A stretch of DNA of 64,000 nucleotides from Calendula officinalis (lineage: Eukaryota; Streptophyta; Magnoliopsida; Asterales; Asteraceae): positions 24,307,873 through 24,371,872 of the forward strand of contig OY970820.1 of the NCBI GenBank assembly GCA_963853835.1. Reading direction: 5' to 3'. Below are positions 22,053 through 35,348 of the stretch, piece after piece. The notes under the pieces are model-generated. The model was not told the origin of the DNA and did not search any database. It saw nothing but the letters and a program-made list of their open reading frames with translations. The position numbers were made by a program, and so were the translations under genes. The stretch's first letter is position 1. Each line of letters opens with the position of its first letter.

Positions 22053-22806
22053 CTAGGGACAACAACATCATCATCATCACTTTTCTCTTATCATTATGAG
22101 CCTATAACTCCATCATTTCACATTCAATTAATCATTTCATCATCATGTAAGCAATTCATCATAAATCACATAAATAACTAAATTACTTAAAGACTCGATA
22201 AAAACATTTAATCATAAAACATTTACTAACTATGTACTCAGTTTTGAAAGTTCACATGTACTCACCTTAGCCAAGCTTAACCAATTTCGTGTTCTTGAAC
22301 ACCAATCTCACTTCTTAAGATTTGAATGCCTCAAATCCTTCAACCAATCACCTATTATCAAACCAATACAATGGCTTGCATCAATCATCAATACTAACTA
22401 TATAATCTATGACTAGTCAATTACTAGCACCATTTTCCCAAAGTTACCAAAACCCTAATTTCATAAATCACCATCTTTTTATAGATTCATATCATGAATA
22501 CATTTTCCTTGTTAAAATACCATAGATCTAAGTTATAATACTTCCATTTAATCATTTATGTACAAATCCATAACTAGGGTTTATGATTCAAGCTTCCCTA
22601 CTTAAATCTATGACTTATAACACAAGATGAATGAAGATTTACCTTTGATCTTCAAATATGAGCAAGAATCTCCAAGATTTGATGAAGATTGAGCTCCAAA
22701 CGACACCCTTCACTCAAAAATCGTTCACACACAAGGAGAGGGAAAAACTAGGGTTTATGTGTGTGATAAATGAGAATTCCCGAATTAAATGCTGGTGTCG
22801 GGCAAA

Positions 22807-22954
22807 GTTCACGATCGTGAACAAAGTTCGCGTCGTGAACTTCTTCACGCACGCAGAGTTCGCGATCGGGACCTGATCGGGAAGTAGTTCGCGCCTGATG
22901 GTCTGATTAGCTGGGCCAAGTTCACGATCGTGAACTATTGTTCACGCCGTGAAC
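22807..22954 (-). promoter_or_regulatory. Palindrome cluster in the U3 region of the B 3' LTR
   Basis: GTTCACGATCGTGAAC occurs exactly at 22807-22822 and 22920-22935, with GTTCACGCCGTGAAC at 22940-22954. The 16-mer is a perfect palindrome. The 5' LTR repeats these at 57435-57450 and 57548-57563, and element A has diverged versions. Confidence 0.6.
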
Positions 22955-23143
22955 TTCTTGAGCAGCTAAGGCTGCAATTTTCGGTCTTTGGTTCGACCCG
23001 GTTTCGCCCATAACTTTCTCGTACGGTGTCCAAACGACACGAAACCAATTCCTACGTTCTTTAAACGATTTATCCTTATTTATCATATTTTTGTACAATT
23101 TATTTATTTACAAATTTCGGGTCGTTACAACTATATCTACCTC

Positions 23144-26100
23144 TTAAGGAGATTCCGTCCTCGGAATCTCATCATAGTTCACGAAGTTCGGGTATCTTTT
23201 CCGAATCTCGTCCTTGACTTCCCAAGTCATGTTCGGTCCAAGTGAATGCTTCCACTTGACCAACACCAATTCAACTTCTTTATTCCGAAGCTTCTTGGTT
23301 TTTGACTCTAGTATGGCTTCGGGTTCTTCAATCAATCGATTCGGGGCATCAACCCGCAACTCTTGTAACGGAATTATATTTTCAACCTCACCCACGAACT
23401 TCTTCAAATAACTTACATGAAACGTATCGTGAACACCTTGAAGTTCGGGTGGGAGTTCTAACTTGAAAGCTAGCAAACCGACCCGTTTCAAAATCTTAAA
23501 CGGGCCAACATACCTTGGGCTCAATTTGCCTTTCTTACCAAACCGCATTACGCCTTTCCAAGGCGATACTTTCAACATTACCATGTCTCCAACATTCAAA
23601 TCATACGGTCTCTTTTTCAAACCCGAGTAGCTTCTTTGTTGATCTTGGGATATTTTCATATTGGTTTGGATTATCCCAATCTTTTCATTGGTCAACTTCA
23701 CAATTTTGGGACCCGTGAGTTTCGTCTCACCCGCTTCGAGCCAACACGATGGAGTTCTACATTTCCTTCCATATAACGCCTCACAAGGCGGCATTTTAAC
23801 GGTCGATTGGTAACTATTATTGTAGGAGAACTCAACTAACGGTAAATGTTCATCCCATTTACCTCCAAAGTCTAGCACACACGATCTTAGCATATCTTCA
23901 ACCGTTTGAATGGTTCTTTCACTTTGACCATCGGTTTGCTGGTGGTAAGCCGTACTCAACCGCAATTTCGTCCCCAACTCTTCTTGCAACGATCTCCAAA
24001 ATCTCGAGGTAAACCTCGCATCTCTATCGGACACAATTGACAACGGGACCCCATGAAGTCTTACTACTTCATCCACATACAATTTTGCCAACTTCTCAAG
24101 TGGCATGGTTTCCCGAATTACCAAGAATAATGCACTTTTGGTCAACCGGTCGACTATGACCCAAATGGCGTCGTGGTTCTTGCTCGTCTTTGGCAATCCA
24201 ACAATAAAATCCATTGTTATATCATCCCATTTACCGGCCGGGATTTGTAACGATTGAGCTACCCCGTAAGGCACTTGATGCTCGGCTTTTACTTGTGCAC
24301 ACGTGGCACATTTAGAAATATACTTTGCCACACTTGCCTTCATCCCGGGCCACCAATACATCTTCTTCATATCTTGGTACGTTTTCGTACTTCCCGGGTG
24401 GATCGAATACTTAGACTTATGAACATCGGTTAGTAACTCCTTTCGGGTACCCCCGAACTTGGGAACCCATATTCGACCACCAACGGTTTTCAACCCTTGC
24501 TTGTTTTCCACAAAATGTTGGTTCTTTCCCAAACACTCTTGCCTTAACTCATCTTTTCCCATCACTTCCCGTTGGGCATTCTTGATTCGTTCTACTATGC
24601 TCGAGACTACTTCAATACGTGTTAACTTCCCTTTATTCGGCTTTTCATATACCTTTCGGCTCAAGGCGTCGGCTACCACGTTGGCCTTCCCCGCATGGTA
24701 AACAATCTCACAATCATAATCTTGTATCAATTCGATCCATCTTCTTTGCCTCATATTCAAGTCTTATTGAGTAAAAACATATTGAAGACTTTTGTGATCC
24801 GTGTACAACGTACACCTTGTACCATATAAGTAGTGTCTCCATAACTTCAAAGCAAACACTATCGCCGCCAATTCTAAATCGTGGGTCGTGTACCTTTCTT
24901 CCGCATTCTTTAGTTGTCTCGAGGCGTAGGCAATCACTTTCCCCCGTTGCATCAAAACACAACCCAAACCTTTATGTGAAGCATCACTATACACGACGAA
25001 GTCTTCCATCCCTTCGGGTAACGTGAGAACCGGGGCGTTACACAATTTTTCCTTTAATATAGCAAATGCATTTTCTTGTTTTTCTCCCCACACAAACTCA
25101 CTACTCTTTCGGGTCAACAATGTGAGTGGTGTCGCCACTCGAGAAAAGTCTTGAATAAATCGACGGTAATATCCGGCAAGGCCGAGAAAACTTCTCACTT
25201 CGGTTGGAGTTCGTGGCGGTTCCCACTTCATAACCACTTCAATCTTCGACGGGTCAACTTTGATTCCTTCTCGGGACACGACATGACCAAGGAATTGGAC
25301 TTCTCGGATCCAAAATTCACATTTAGAAAACTTAGCATACAATTTCTCTCGTTGTAGCACTTCTAACGTTTGTCTTAGATGACTCTCGTGTTCTCCTTCG
25401 GTTTTTGAATAAATAAGAATATCGTCAATAAATACGATAAGAAACTTGTCGAGGAATGGTTTGCAAACCCGATTCATAAGATCCATAAAAATGGCCGGTG
25501 CATTAGTCAACCCGAATGGCATTACCAAAAACTCGTAATGTCACAACGTGTACGAAACGCCGTCTTCTCGGCATCTCCCTCTTTCACTCGAACTTGATGG
25601 TAACCCGACCTCAAATCGATCTTCGAGAAATAGTCGGCACCTTGAAGTTGATCAAACAAGTCGTCGATTCTAGGCAACGGGTATCGGTTCTTAATAGTCA
25701 TCTTGTTTAATTCTCGGTAGTCGATGCACATTCTCATTGAACCGTCTTTCTTCTTAACCAACAATACGGGCGCACCCCATGGTGACGAGCTAGGACGAAT
25801 AAATCCTTTGTCGAGCAACTCTTGCAATTGGGACATCAATTCCCGCATTTCGGTGGGAGCCAATCGGTATGGAGCACGAGCTATCGGCGTCGCTCCCGGA
25901 ACTAAATCAATACGGAATTCTACTTGCCTCTCCGGTGGCAATCCCGGTAAATCGTCGGGAAATACCTCGGGAAAATCCCGAATCACCTTTACATTTTCCA
26001 CCGTCTTCTTCTCTTTCCTTCCATCTAACACATATGCTAAAAAGGACGAACATCCTTTGGCTAAACATTTCCTAGCTTTAACCGCGGTCATAAGACATGG

Positions 26101-27285
26101 CAAATGGTGTCGTCTCTCACCATACACATAAACTTTTTCGTTGCCGGGATTCCTAATCGAGACTATCTTTTTCCCGCATAAAATCTTGGCTTGATTCTCA
26201 CCCAACCAATCCATACCTATAACTATATCAAAACCCGCAATTTCCATGGGTAATAAATTCACCATAAACTTTTTCCCGTCTATTTCCAATTCACAATTTC
26301 GACACATATGTTGAACTATGGAGGTTTTACCATCCGCAATTTATATATCATAAATTTCATCAAGAAGTTCTAACGGCACATTCAACACCACAACAAAGTC
26401 ATGCGACACAAACAAATAAGTAGCACCCGAGTCAAATAAGATCCGGGCGGGAATAGAATTTACGAGTAGTGTACCTGAAACGACATCGTGGACTTCCTTG
26501 GCTTCATCTCGGGTAAGTTGGAAGGACCGTCCCTTGACCTTTGTCGGCTCCGCTTTCTTTTGAGCGGTCGACACCATGGTCTCGCTTCCCTTCTCCGGGC
26601 ATGAATTGCTATAGTGCCCTTTCTCATGGCACGAATAGCACTCGATTTCATCCAATGGTTTGGCCCGGCAATCCCTTGCCATATGCCCCGGCCTTCCACA
26701 CTTGAAGCAAGATTTCGAATCCGCCAAACATTCTCCTTTGTGGTCTTTGCCACACTCCTTACAAGCACCCACACTTGCTTGCTTAGAGAAGGTCGGGGTG
26801 AACTTTCCTTTCTTCACCGAACCCGAGCTCCCCTCAAACTTCATCTTCTCAAACTTTTCAAACTTTGGCCTCTCATTGATTCTCCTTTGTCCCACTTCCT
26901 CCACATTCCTCGCCGCACTAATAGCCTCATCTAGTGTGGCGGCCCTCTTCACTTCCAACTCATACTCCCACGGGAGTCCATTGGCATACCGAACAATCCG
27001 GGATCTCTCATCCGGATACAATTTGATCACAAACGGGATTAATCCCGTGAACTTCTTAGTGTACTCATCGACACTCAAACCACCTTTCTTCAAATGAACA
27101 AACTCTTCTTGAAGTTTCTCCAAATTTCTCTCGGGGCAAAACTTTGCCTTCAACCGTTTCACAAACTCATCCCACGTCATCTTGTACATCGCCCTTTTTC
27201 TCAATGTTTTATACAAGGTATCCCACCACACGAGGGCCTCATCTTTCAGCAACCGAGAAGCATAAATCACCATATCACCTTCCTT
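23144..27285 (-). pseudogene. Element B gag (C-terminal part) and pol
   Basis: From 27285 leftward: the rest of the retrotransposon gag domain; three zinc-knuckle-like motifs (CKECGKDHKGEC, CFKCGRPGHMARDC, CYSCHEKGHYSNSC); the aspartic protease with intact DSGAT (about 26440); RT (about 25830-25250, FIDD box near 25430); RNase H; the integrase zinc finger and DDE core; and a chromodomain-like tail ending at 23144. TAA at 26341-26343 separates protease start from end. One base is missing near 25535 inside RT, just before the VMPFGLTN motif. TAA at 24764-24766 replaces a lysine codon within RNase H. The 538-residue stretch after that stop is fully open. Capsid and cDNA-synthesis roles are inferred from the family. 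Confidence 0.93.
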
Positions 27286-27290
27286 GCATT

Positions 27291-27938
27291 TAATGGTGAT
27301 TTTCGGTTTTTACAAGTAACAAAATGCAGCGGAAAGATTTAATCACCATGAACGGATCTTGATATCAATCATACAATTAAACTATAAGAAAAACAAAGAG
27401 AATGGTATAAGAATTCATACCCTAGTTGCCTTTGATTATTGTGTATTCGGATGGAGTTGGTGATGGATTGAAACCAAGTATTCAATTAGAATACCTCTAA
27501 AAGAAAGTCCACACAACACTTCAAGAACACCAAAGTAGGATGCTAGTCCTTGATTCTTAAGAGCAAATGGAAGCAAAAGATGGGATGTATTGTGTGTGTG
27601 TTTTTCGTGAATTTACAAGGCAAGGGAGGGAGTTTATGGAGTCATTTACCCTCCATAATGGTGCCTTAATTCCCATTAATGATTTCCATAAACCATTGAC
27701 CAATATTTACACACAAGTCCTTATCTTTTGTTCCTTCTAGTTTGCTCACATTAAGGTTTCAATATTAACATTTAATATTAAACTTATATATAAGCATGTA
27801 GCTTTATTAATGTATAATGTAATTACCCTAATTACACTATATATCTTATGGTGCTAAGTGTTTAAGTGTGTGACCCTTTAGGCTCACAAACTACTAGCCA
27901 TATAACTATATGTTATACGCGTGAAGCATATTCCAACA
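27291..27938 (-). repeat. Element C 3' LTR
   Basis: 648 bp. Next to it at 27939-27950 the minus strand reads AAGTGGGAGC, a good polypurine tract. The outer end is ATTA rather than the usual terminal CA, in both copies. Confidence 0.92.
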
Positions 27939-28849
27939 GCTCCCACTTGCGCACGTGATAACATCAAGTAGTTATACAAGCAAAGGTTAGAGTCTAGAAA
28001 CCCGCCAATGCCCCTAGAAGTACATGAGGAGTTTCATAAAATCTTCGTTCAAAGTTTTCGAGCAGTTATCCTTTTGTTACTGATACTATGTTGAATTTTA
28101 GACAAGGATAAATGTCAATCTAAAATTTCAACGATTCTGTTTCTCGATCTATACATTGAAGTAGATTACCAAAACCAATCCAGATTCATCTTGATTACCT
28201 TTTGGGTGTGGCCACACATACATCTATTCAAATCATCGAGGGGCCCAGTAGTATCTAATCCACATGCGTGGAGGAACAAATTCTTTGTTGACTGCACGTG
28301 TCTGTCATATGCTTAATGACAAACCCGATAATGGTTGTTATAGCAGCCTTATTCAGGTCAGCGTTTAACCACATCAAAGTTTGCCCCTCTACATACACAA
28401 ACCAACTTGCATCTCAAGTCAGAGGATAAGTGACAAAGCCTTTGTGAGATTCACTTGTGACATAAATCCAGGAAGTGATTTCTCATAGGTTAGGTCAGTC
28501 CAATCGTGCATCGTTATGAACGACATGTGAGTTTGATTTCATCATCCTTAGTCATACTAAGATAATGTCATCAATGCCCTCAGATTTGTCTTAATAATAT
28601 TCCCATATTATTAATATGACAATGGACAATTTAGAATATAAAACACAGTAAATATTCAAGGATATAAACATGCAAATATAGAACACAATAGATATTCATA
28701 TAAAAACGATCATATCAAATATATCAATTTATTCCAATATAAACTGCTCACAGTTCCATTATCCAAATACTAAAACAGATTTACATGAAACTACTAGATT
28801 GTCGAAGTCCAATGTTCCATTCATATTCAAGATGTTTGGTACAAGACAT

Positions 28850-31800
28850 TGAGTTCGATAAAGCGTCAGCTAGTTAGTTATCTGTTTGAACTTTAAGTGT
28901 ACGAATTTCACATATCTCGATAAATCATTCGAATGTAGTGAACCTTCGTAAATAGGATCTAGCGTCATCACGACCTATTTCAAAACCAACATAAGTATAG
29001 CAAGTATACTTAGTTTCAGTTCAGTATCTCCACCATGACCAAGAAACATATCTCCAGTACTTTAAAATACTTCAATGTGTTCTTAACAGCAATCCAGTGA
29101 CCTCTCATGAATTCTGTTGGTATTTTCTAGTAAGGCCCCCTAAGGACGTTACATTTGGCCTAGTGCTCCTTACAGCGTACATGATGAATGCAATAGCCGA
29201 TTCATAGGGGATTACATTCATCCGCTTCACCACATCAGGTGTGGAAGGTCCTTGAGTCTCACTCATGGCATACGAGGACTTCCTCGTTTGGGAGTACCAC
29301 TCTAAACCATTTAGAAATTTGTCAATGTAAGCACTTTGACTTAAACCAATTAACCGCTTTGATCTATCATTATAGATCTTTACTTCAAGTATGTATGTCG
29401 TGTCCCTACAATCCATCATGTCGAAACATTTTCCAAGCCAGGATTTTCGTCTTGTAGCATGGCATATTGTTTCACATGAGTGACATGTCATCAACATGTA
29501 TGACTTGAGAAACGACAACGCTCCCACTAGCTTTCATATATACACATACTCAGTTTGGGCTTCAGGTGAAACAAACGTTTTGATTTCATCATCAACCAAA
29601 TTTCATAGTCATAGTACACTACTTTGGCTATAAGAATCCTAATGTCTTTAGTAACAGGCGAGAAGGTTTCATCATTGTCAATCCAGTAGGATTGAGTGTA
29701 ACCTTTTGCTACTATGAGAGATTTATAGGTGTGTATATTTTCATCCATGTCAACAGTCTTACTGTTTTGAGAAAGATCAACTAAGTTCAAAACTTGATTG
29801 TCTCTCATGGATTTTATTTTCGCATTCATAGCTTCAAGTCATTTTTCAAATTCAAAATTCGATAATGCAACTTGATAGTTAGGGGGTTCATAATGATCCT
29901 CAAAACTTGCTCCTCAGCATCGACATAAATCTATATCGTTCAGGTGCATGAAGTGTCCTTGCGGATCTATGAATGGGAACAACATCATCCTGTGGTCCAA
30001 CATCTATATGTCCAGCCTCAGAATGATATTTGCTAGTGTTACCAGAAGGTTGTGTATCTTCACTTTGAATCTTGTCAAAGTCTATAGTGCTCCCACTTGC
30101 TTTGTGAAATGAGACTGTTCTCAAGAAACTCAGCATACCGAGTAACAACAATTTGTTCTCAGTTAGGAAGTAAAATAGTAATCAAAGATATACTTGATAG
30201 ATATGGGCTCGAGTTTGTTCGGCATGTCTCGTTCCACGAGATCCTCACAACCCCAGATCCTCAAGTAAGACAAATTAGGGACTTTCCCACGCCATATCTC
30301 ATATGGTGTCTTTTTAACCTTTTGGTCGGAACCATATCAAGTATTCGAGCAGCAGACTTCAGTGCATGCCCCTCAAAAGGATAGTGTAAGAGTTGTAGGA
30401 CTCATCATAGATCGCACCATGTCATACAGGGCCCGATATCTCCTTCCAGACGCACCATTATCTTGTGGAGTGTATGAAAGAGTGAATTGTGAGACAATCT
30501 CACGATGTGAGGGATGATCCAGAAACTCTTGACTCATGTACTTTCATCCTTAATCAGGACTGAAAGCCTTTGTTGTCTTGCTGAGTTGATTTTCTACTTT
30601 TACTTTAGAAAGCTTTGAACGTTTCAAAGATTTCATGTTTATGTCTAATCAAGTAAACATAACCATATCGACTGATATCATTAAAGCTTCCATGTTGATG
30701 TTTAATCAAGTAAACATAACCACATCGAATGATATCATCAGTGAAAGTAGGTGGCACCTTCCCTAGTCTTAGTTCTAAAAGGGCCACATACATCAGTATG
30801 TATGAGTCCAAGTAGATTTGTAGCTCTTTCGCCAACTTGGGAGAAAAGCTTTCTTGTTATCTTTCCATAATATACAAGAGAGGCATTTTAAATGATTCAT
30901 AATCATTTGTAAAGAAGCCCGTCGAGTTTTAGTATCAAAACGCGTTTCTTGTTTATGTGAAAAAGATGACGATGCTCTAGGTAAGTAGAATCCAAACCAA
31001 TTTGGATTCTTGAGTGCTACATTTGTATATAGAACTATCGTTTGAATTAGGATCATGCATATTAATTTCAAACATACTATTACAAGGAATAGTTATAAAA
31101 AATGTTATTTTTCATAAAACAAAATATCATAATCCATTATTCAACAAACGATAAAGCTAAACAATGCATAATTGACAATTGTTCAAAACAATAATTAACG
31201 CATTAGGAAGGATAAGATCACAGCTTCCATTCATTTAGCTTTCTACTTCACATTCAATCTTGCACATTTGTGTAAATGTGAGTTCCACAACTAGTGTCAT
31301 ACACTCAAGATTTATCACGAAAAGTATAGAGTTCTATAATGAAGATACCTAATGTGCTAACTAGAACACATTTGTCCTTCATCAACTCTGCCAAGTAGGC
31401 AGGACAATTCCTCCTTCAATGGCCAGTTTCATCGCAATGATGGCAAGAAATATCCTTTGCAGGGTGCTCCTTTTTAGCAGGTGGGGAAATCGTAGGTTTG
31501 GAAAAGTAAACTAGCTTACCCTTACCTAGACTCTTGCCTTGTGCTTGCGGTTTACCTTCCCTGATTGCAAGAAAAGTATTGGGTAACCCTTGCTCAACTA
31601 GTTGTACCATAGCATGTTCAACGATTGTCTTCCCCAAGCTATGTACTTTTTAAACACTTTTCAAACTGGTCATAGTCCTTGGATAGTGAGGTAAGAATCA
31701 AGCTCATTCCAAGAACTTGTGGTAAGGGGTAACCAAGACGTTCCATTGGATCAAGATAGCATTGCATATTCAAGATGTAAGTGCTAACTGATTGGCCGTC

Positions 31801-32250
31801 CTCCTGATTGCAAGCGTGGAATGCTTTAACTGTTTTGAACAGTTCAAGTTCTGGCTTTTGTTGAAATATCATTTTCAACTCGCTTATCATGTCATATGCT
31901 GTGAGTTCCTCGAAGTACTTTCGAATCTCGGGGGATGCTCACAGCATAGGAGTAGCAACTTCTTGGTGTTCGTTAAACGTTTCGGTAAAGGCTTGACGAA
32001 AAGCAGCAGAATCACTGACAGGAGGTGCCTCAGGTAAGGCCTCTTATAGGTGTATCAACTTTCTCATCTCTAAGGACAATCCTTAGAATTCGATATCAGT
32101 AGATAAAGTTGATATTAGTCAGTTTCAGTTTTCAAGAACTGATTTTTGAGTGGAGATACTTAGGTTTTGATGTTGTTGTTATCTGTATAACAACCAAAGT
32201 TCAAAAAATAGTATTTTCAATAATAATTTCTTTTAATCAATTAACTACCC
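28850..32250 (-). pseudogene. Element C gag-pol remnants
   Basis: Pieces read leftward. Gag lies at about 32240-31400 (MISELKMIFQQKPELE, SVSTYILNMQCYLDPMERLG) with a CCHC knuckle CHHCDETGH broken by TGA in place of tryptophan near 31417. A GAG-pre-integrase part follows at about 31070-30600. An RT linker and RT are at about 30150-29530 (MDENIHTYKSLIVAKGYTQ). RT end and RNase H are at about 29530-29105 (LMTCHSCETICHATRRKSWLGKC region). Every domain has several frameshifts or stops, and the catalytic YVDD box is not intact. The element could not move itself. Confidence 0.8.
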
Positions 32251-34001
32251 AATTAATTTTAATTAAAAGCTAAGATCCCATTGAGCTTCTATCACCGCAT
32301 CAGTTGATCTGCTAGAGGTGATAGATCCAATAGGTAGGTGACGATCAACAATTGCATTACAAGTGCGACTCTTAGAGGTATGGGACTTCATGGCACCTAG
32401 TGAACAAGCATCTAGGGTCAAGTGGCATGTTTGTCGCATCGTCGCCTCGAGTCAAGGTCTCACCGTTAACTCGATTAAGTCATCCAATGTGAAATCATGT
32501 CAAAATAGCTCTAGGTCTCACGCGTAGAGAATAATGACCTCGGATCTAGATTCAAACCACGTCTCACGTGAATTCAAAAATAGAAGCAAGTGATTTACAA
32601 CCGATTGGACGGCGTGACTTAAATTTTAGGTATGTTAAATTTTATTAAGATATGAATGAATCATGTACTTCATTCATAGCACTTCATAAGTCGTTTAATA
32701 AACGGTAAAAACATTTAACGATTATTAAGGTTTAAGTTTCAAATCGTATTTAAACTTAGTTTAATCTCAAAATAATTTTAGATTAAAGGTTTAATCATCA
32801 ATGATTAACGATTATTTTAAGTTTCAAATCATATTTAAACTTAGTTTAATCTCAAAACACTTTTAGATTAAAGGTTTAATCATCAATGATTAACTAGTAA
32901 TTATCGATGATTAAATGTTTGGATGTTTTAATGTTTGTGTCAAACAACCGTTTTTAATTGTTTTATTTACTTGTATCTAATAGGAAAAGAAAACAACCAC
33001 AAACATAAATAACACATGCAACAAATTTTGTGCAAACCTCGACCGATGAAATCCTAGGTTCGGTCACGTGAGTCATCACGACGGACCGAAGGGTCAAACT
33101 AGGGGACGGGCCAACATGAACCCAAACGGGCCTACATAAACCCAATGGGCTCCCACTTGCTCCAAGACATTCTTGAGCAAGTAGAACCCAAAATTGTGAA
33201 AAAGTGTAATCTGCCAGAAAATTCCAGCAGACTTTGAAGCCCGAAAAGTCACTGAAGGAGTCTTCGTTGGTCTTCCCGGCCTTCTGGAAAGTTGTAGCCC
33301 ACGACTTTGCAAGCATTTTAGGCTTTTGAATCGCCCAAAACGGAGTCCGCATGCCTCTGGAAAACCTGTTTTCGCACAGCCCTCGCTTTTGTGACGGAAA
33401 TTTGTTGTTTTCTTCATTAGTCTTCAATATTTTTTGTCAACAATTTACAATAAAAAGATAAAATAAATATAATCTATTCTATTACTTTTACATTACAAAT
33501 TGCCCCAAAAATGGCACCAAAAATAAAAGAAAAATAAATGAAACAAATTACAACAATTAAGCCAAAAAAAAACAAGGCTTTTCCCAAACAACCAAACAAC
33601 CAAACATCAACCACATTCATTCACAAATGGTCTAGGCTTTCATCGGTTTGCACAAACAAGCAACAATTGACAAGGCTTTGGCTTGGGATGTGGCAAAAAT
33701 ACATGTTTTGCCATATCAACAACATGGAATTAAAAAATAAATTCCAAGCCAAATAATCAAAAAAATACAATAACAAGATTAATTTTTTTGATATAATTTT
33801 GTAACAAGTGACAATAGGGTTCCAAAAATACCATATTTTAACCCATGTAGTTAATTTAAAAATCGAAAAAAAAAACAAAACCCGTGAGTTTTTTTTTCTT
33901 CTTCCGATCGGGTTCAAAAAACTACCAAAAAAACTTGGTTTTTGCCACTTTTTACAAAATCTAGCTAATTATATGATTAATATAATGACTCGTGATACCA
34001 C
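32251..34001 (-). other. Element C leader between 5' LTR and gag
   Basis: About 1.7 kb without credible coding. An open stretch at 32963-33427 (154 codons) shows no known domain and begins in low-complexity DNA. It holds an 85-bp direct duplication (32734-32903) and, at 33993-34000, TGGTATCA on the minus strand, the PBS core next to the 5' LTR. Confidence 0.6.
32734..32903 (-). repeat. 85-bp tandem duplication
   Basis: AAGTTTCAAATC starts at 32734 and 32819. The two units share AAACTTAGTTTAATCTCAAA and GATTAAAGGTTTAATCATC, with a few differences. Confidence 0.9.
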
Positions 34002-34649
34002 TAATGGTGATTTTCGGTTTTTACAAGTAACAAAACGCAGCGGAAAGATTTAATCACCATGAACGGATCTTGATATCAATCATACAATTAAACTATAAGA
34101 AAAACAAAGAGAATGGTATAAGAATTCATACCCTAGTTGCCTTTGATTATTGTGTATTCGGATGGAGTTGGTGATGGATTGAAACCAAGTATTCAATTAG
34201 AATACCTCTAAAAGAAAGTCCACACAACACTTCAAGAACACCAAAGTAGGATGCTAGTCCTTGATTCTTAAGAGCAAATGGAAGCAAAAGATGGGATGTA
34301 TTGTGTGTGTGTTTTTCGTGAATTTACAAGGCAAGGGAGGGAGTTTATGGAGTCATTTACCCTCCATAATGGTGCCTTAATTCCCATTAATGATTTCCAT
34401 AAACCATTGACCAATATTTACACACAAGTCCTTATCTTTTGTTCCTTCTAGTTTGCTCACATTAAGGTTTCAATATTAACATTTAATATTAAACTTATAT
34501 ATAAGCATGTAGCTTTATTAATGTATAATGTAATTACCCTAATTACACTATATATCTTATGGTGCTAAGTGTTTAAGTGTGTGACCCTTTAGGCTCACAA
34601 ACTACTAGCCATATAACTATATGTTATACGCGTGAAGCATATTCCAACA
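34002..34649 (-). repeat. Element C 5' LTR
   Basis: 648 bp, one mismatch to the 3' LTR. Flanked at 34650-34654 by the target duplication GCATT. Confidence 0.92.
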
Positions 34650-34654
34650 GCATT

Positions 34655-35111
34655 TACTAGCTTCAAGGACTTGTTCGGTTTCACGGATCCAACGGATCAT
34701 GACTTTTGGTTCGGAGCTACCATAGTAGTTATCGGGCTTAAAGGCCACAAAGTTCTTGTACGTGCACCCCTTCCTTTCCCTCGTCTCGGGGTCACTCTCC
34801 TCTTCTTCCGTCAAAGACCTCTCGGTTTGAGCAACGCTACTTGACTTGCTCTTTGTTCAGGGTGGAGATTCCTCCCGCCTTTCACGTGCCCTATGCTCGT
34901 TGAGGATTCGGTTCACATCCTCGTTCACTATGTCCCTCATTTGGGTGAACATAGTTTGGAGGTGTTCTACAATGACCGGGGTGTGAGTGTTCCTTTCAAC
35001 ACCCGAATTCTCCACTTCGTCACGAGGTGGAGGACCAAATACTGGTTCAACAATGTTATTCGAATCTTGCCCTTGATCGAGTGGGCCTCTTGCACTTCTA
35101 GTTCTCACCAT
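34655..35111 (-). pseudogene. Element B gag, N-terminal part
   Basis: Begins at MVRTRSARGPLDQGQ (ATG at 35109-35111; an upstream in-frame ATG at 35132 is also possible). It continues to EASKC, where element C interrupts; the frame resumes exactly at 27285 on the other side. TGA at 34857-34859 breaks it after REESPP, and the same frame stays open beyond. The segment leads into the retrotransposon gag domain (FKPDNYYGSSEPKVMIRWIR), which forms the virus-like particle in this family. Confidence 0.88.
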
Positions 35112-35333
35112 TTTGCTATAATAAGACATCAATCATTAAGAAGTCAATTTATCAAAGTAACGGTAGCATTGACCGTTCCACAACCAACATGACCTATTCC
35201 CTTAAGGTCAACCCTATCGAACTTACACTTAAGGTCTCAATAGTCATTTCATAAGTATCCTATGGAACCTACGGTCCTACTAGCTCAGTTTAAGTCTAGG
35301 ATGGTCAACTCAACCTAGTTCACTTAAACTATA

Positions 35334-35345
35334 GCTCTGATACCA
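35334..35345 (-). promoter_or_regulatory. Primer binding site of element B
   Basis: TGGTATCAGAGC on the minus strand, three bases inside the 5' LTR end at 35349. Matches the initiator methionine tRNA 3' end. Confidence 0.9.
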
Positions 35346-35348
35346 AGT

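Larger units (their letters stand above)
21474..23129 (-). repeat. Element B 3' LTR
   Basis: On the minus strand it begins TGTAACGACCC at 23129 and ends GAGGTGTTACA at 21474 (1656 bp). It contains repeated GGAATGCCTCCAATCTA units (about 21896-22050) and perfect palindromes near its start (22807-22954). Confidence 0.95.
27291..34649 (-). mobile_element. Element C: degenerate Ty1/copia retrotransposon with almost identical LTRs
   Basis: It is inserted in the gag gene of element B with the 5-bp duplication GCATT (27286-27290 and 34650-34654). Both LTRs are 648 bp (27291-27938 and 34002-34649); on the minus strand they begin TGTTGGAATATGC and end CACCATTA. They differ at a single base, T against C near 27325/34036. 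The interior has copia domains in the right order on the minus strand, but with many stops and frameshifts. The PBS (33993-34000) and polypurine tract are recognisable. Confidence 0.93.

Noticed and set aside
21890..22055. Spaced 17-bp repeats resembling a CRISPR array
   Set aside because: Only four units with related spacers, inside an LTR and repeated in the other LTR copies of the same element.
32963..33427. 154-codon open frame on the minus strand in element C
   Set aside because: No recognisable domain, starts in low-complexity DNA, and lies in the leader between LTR and gag of a degenerate element.
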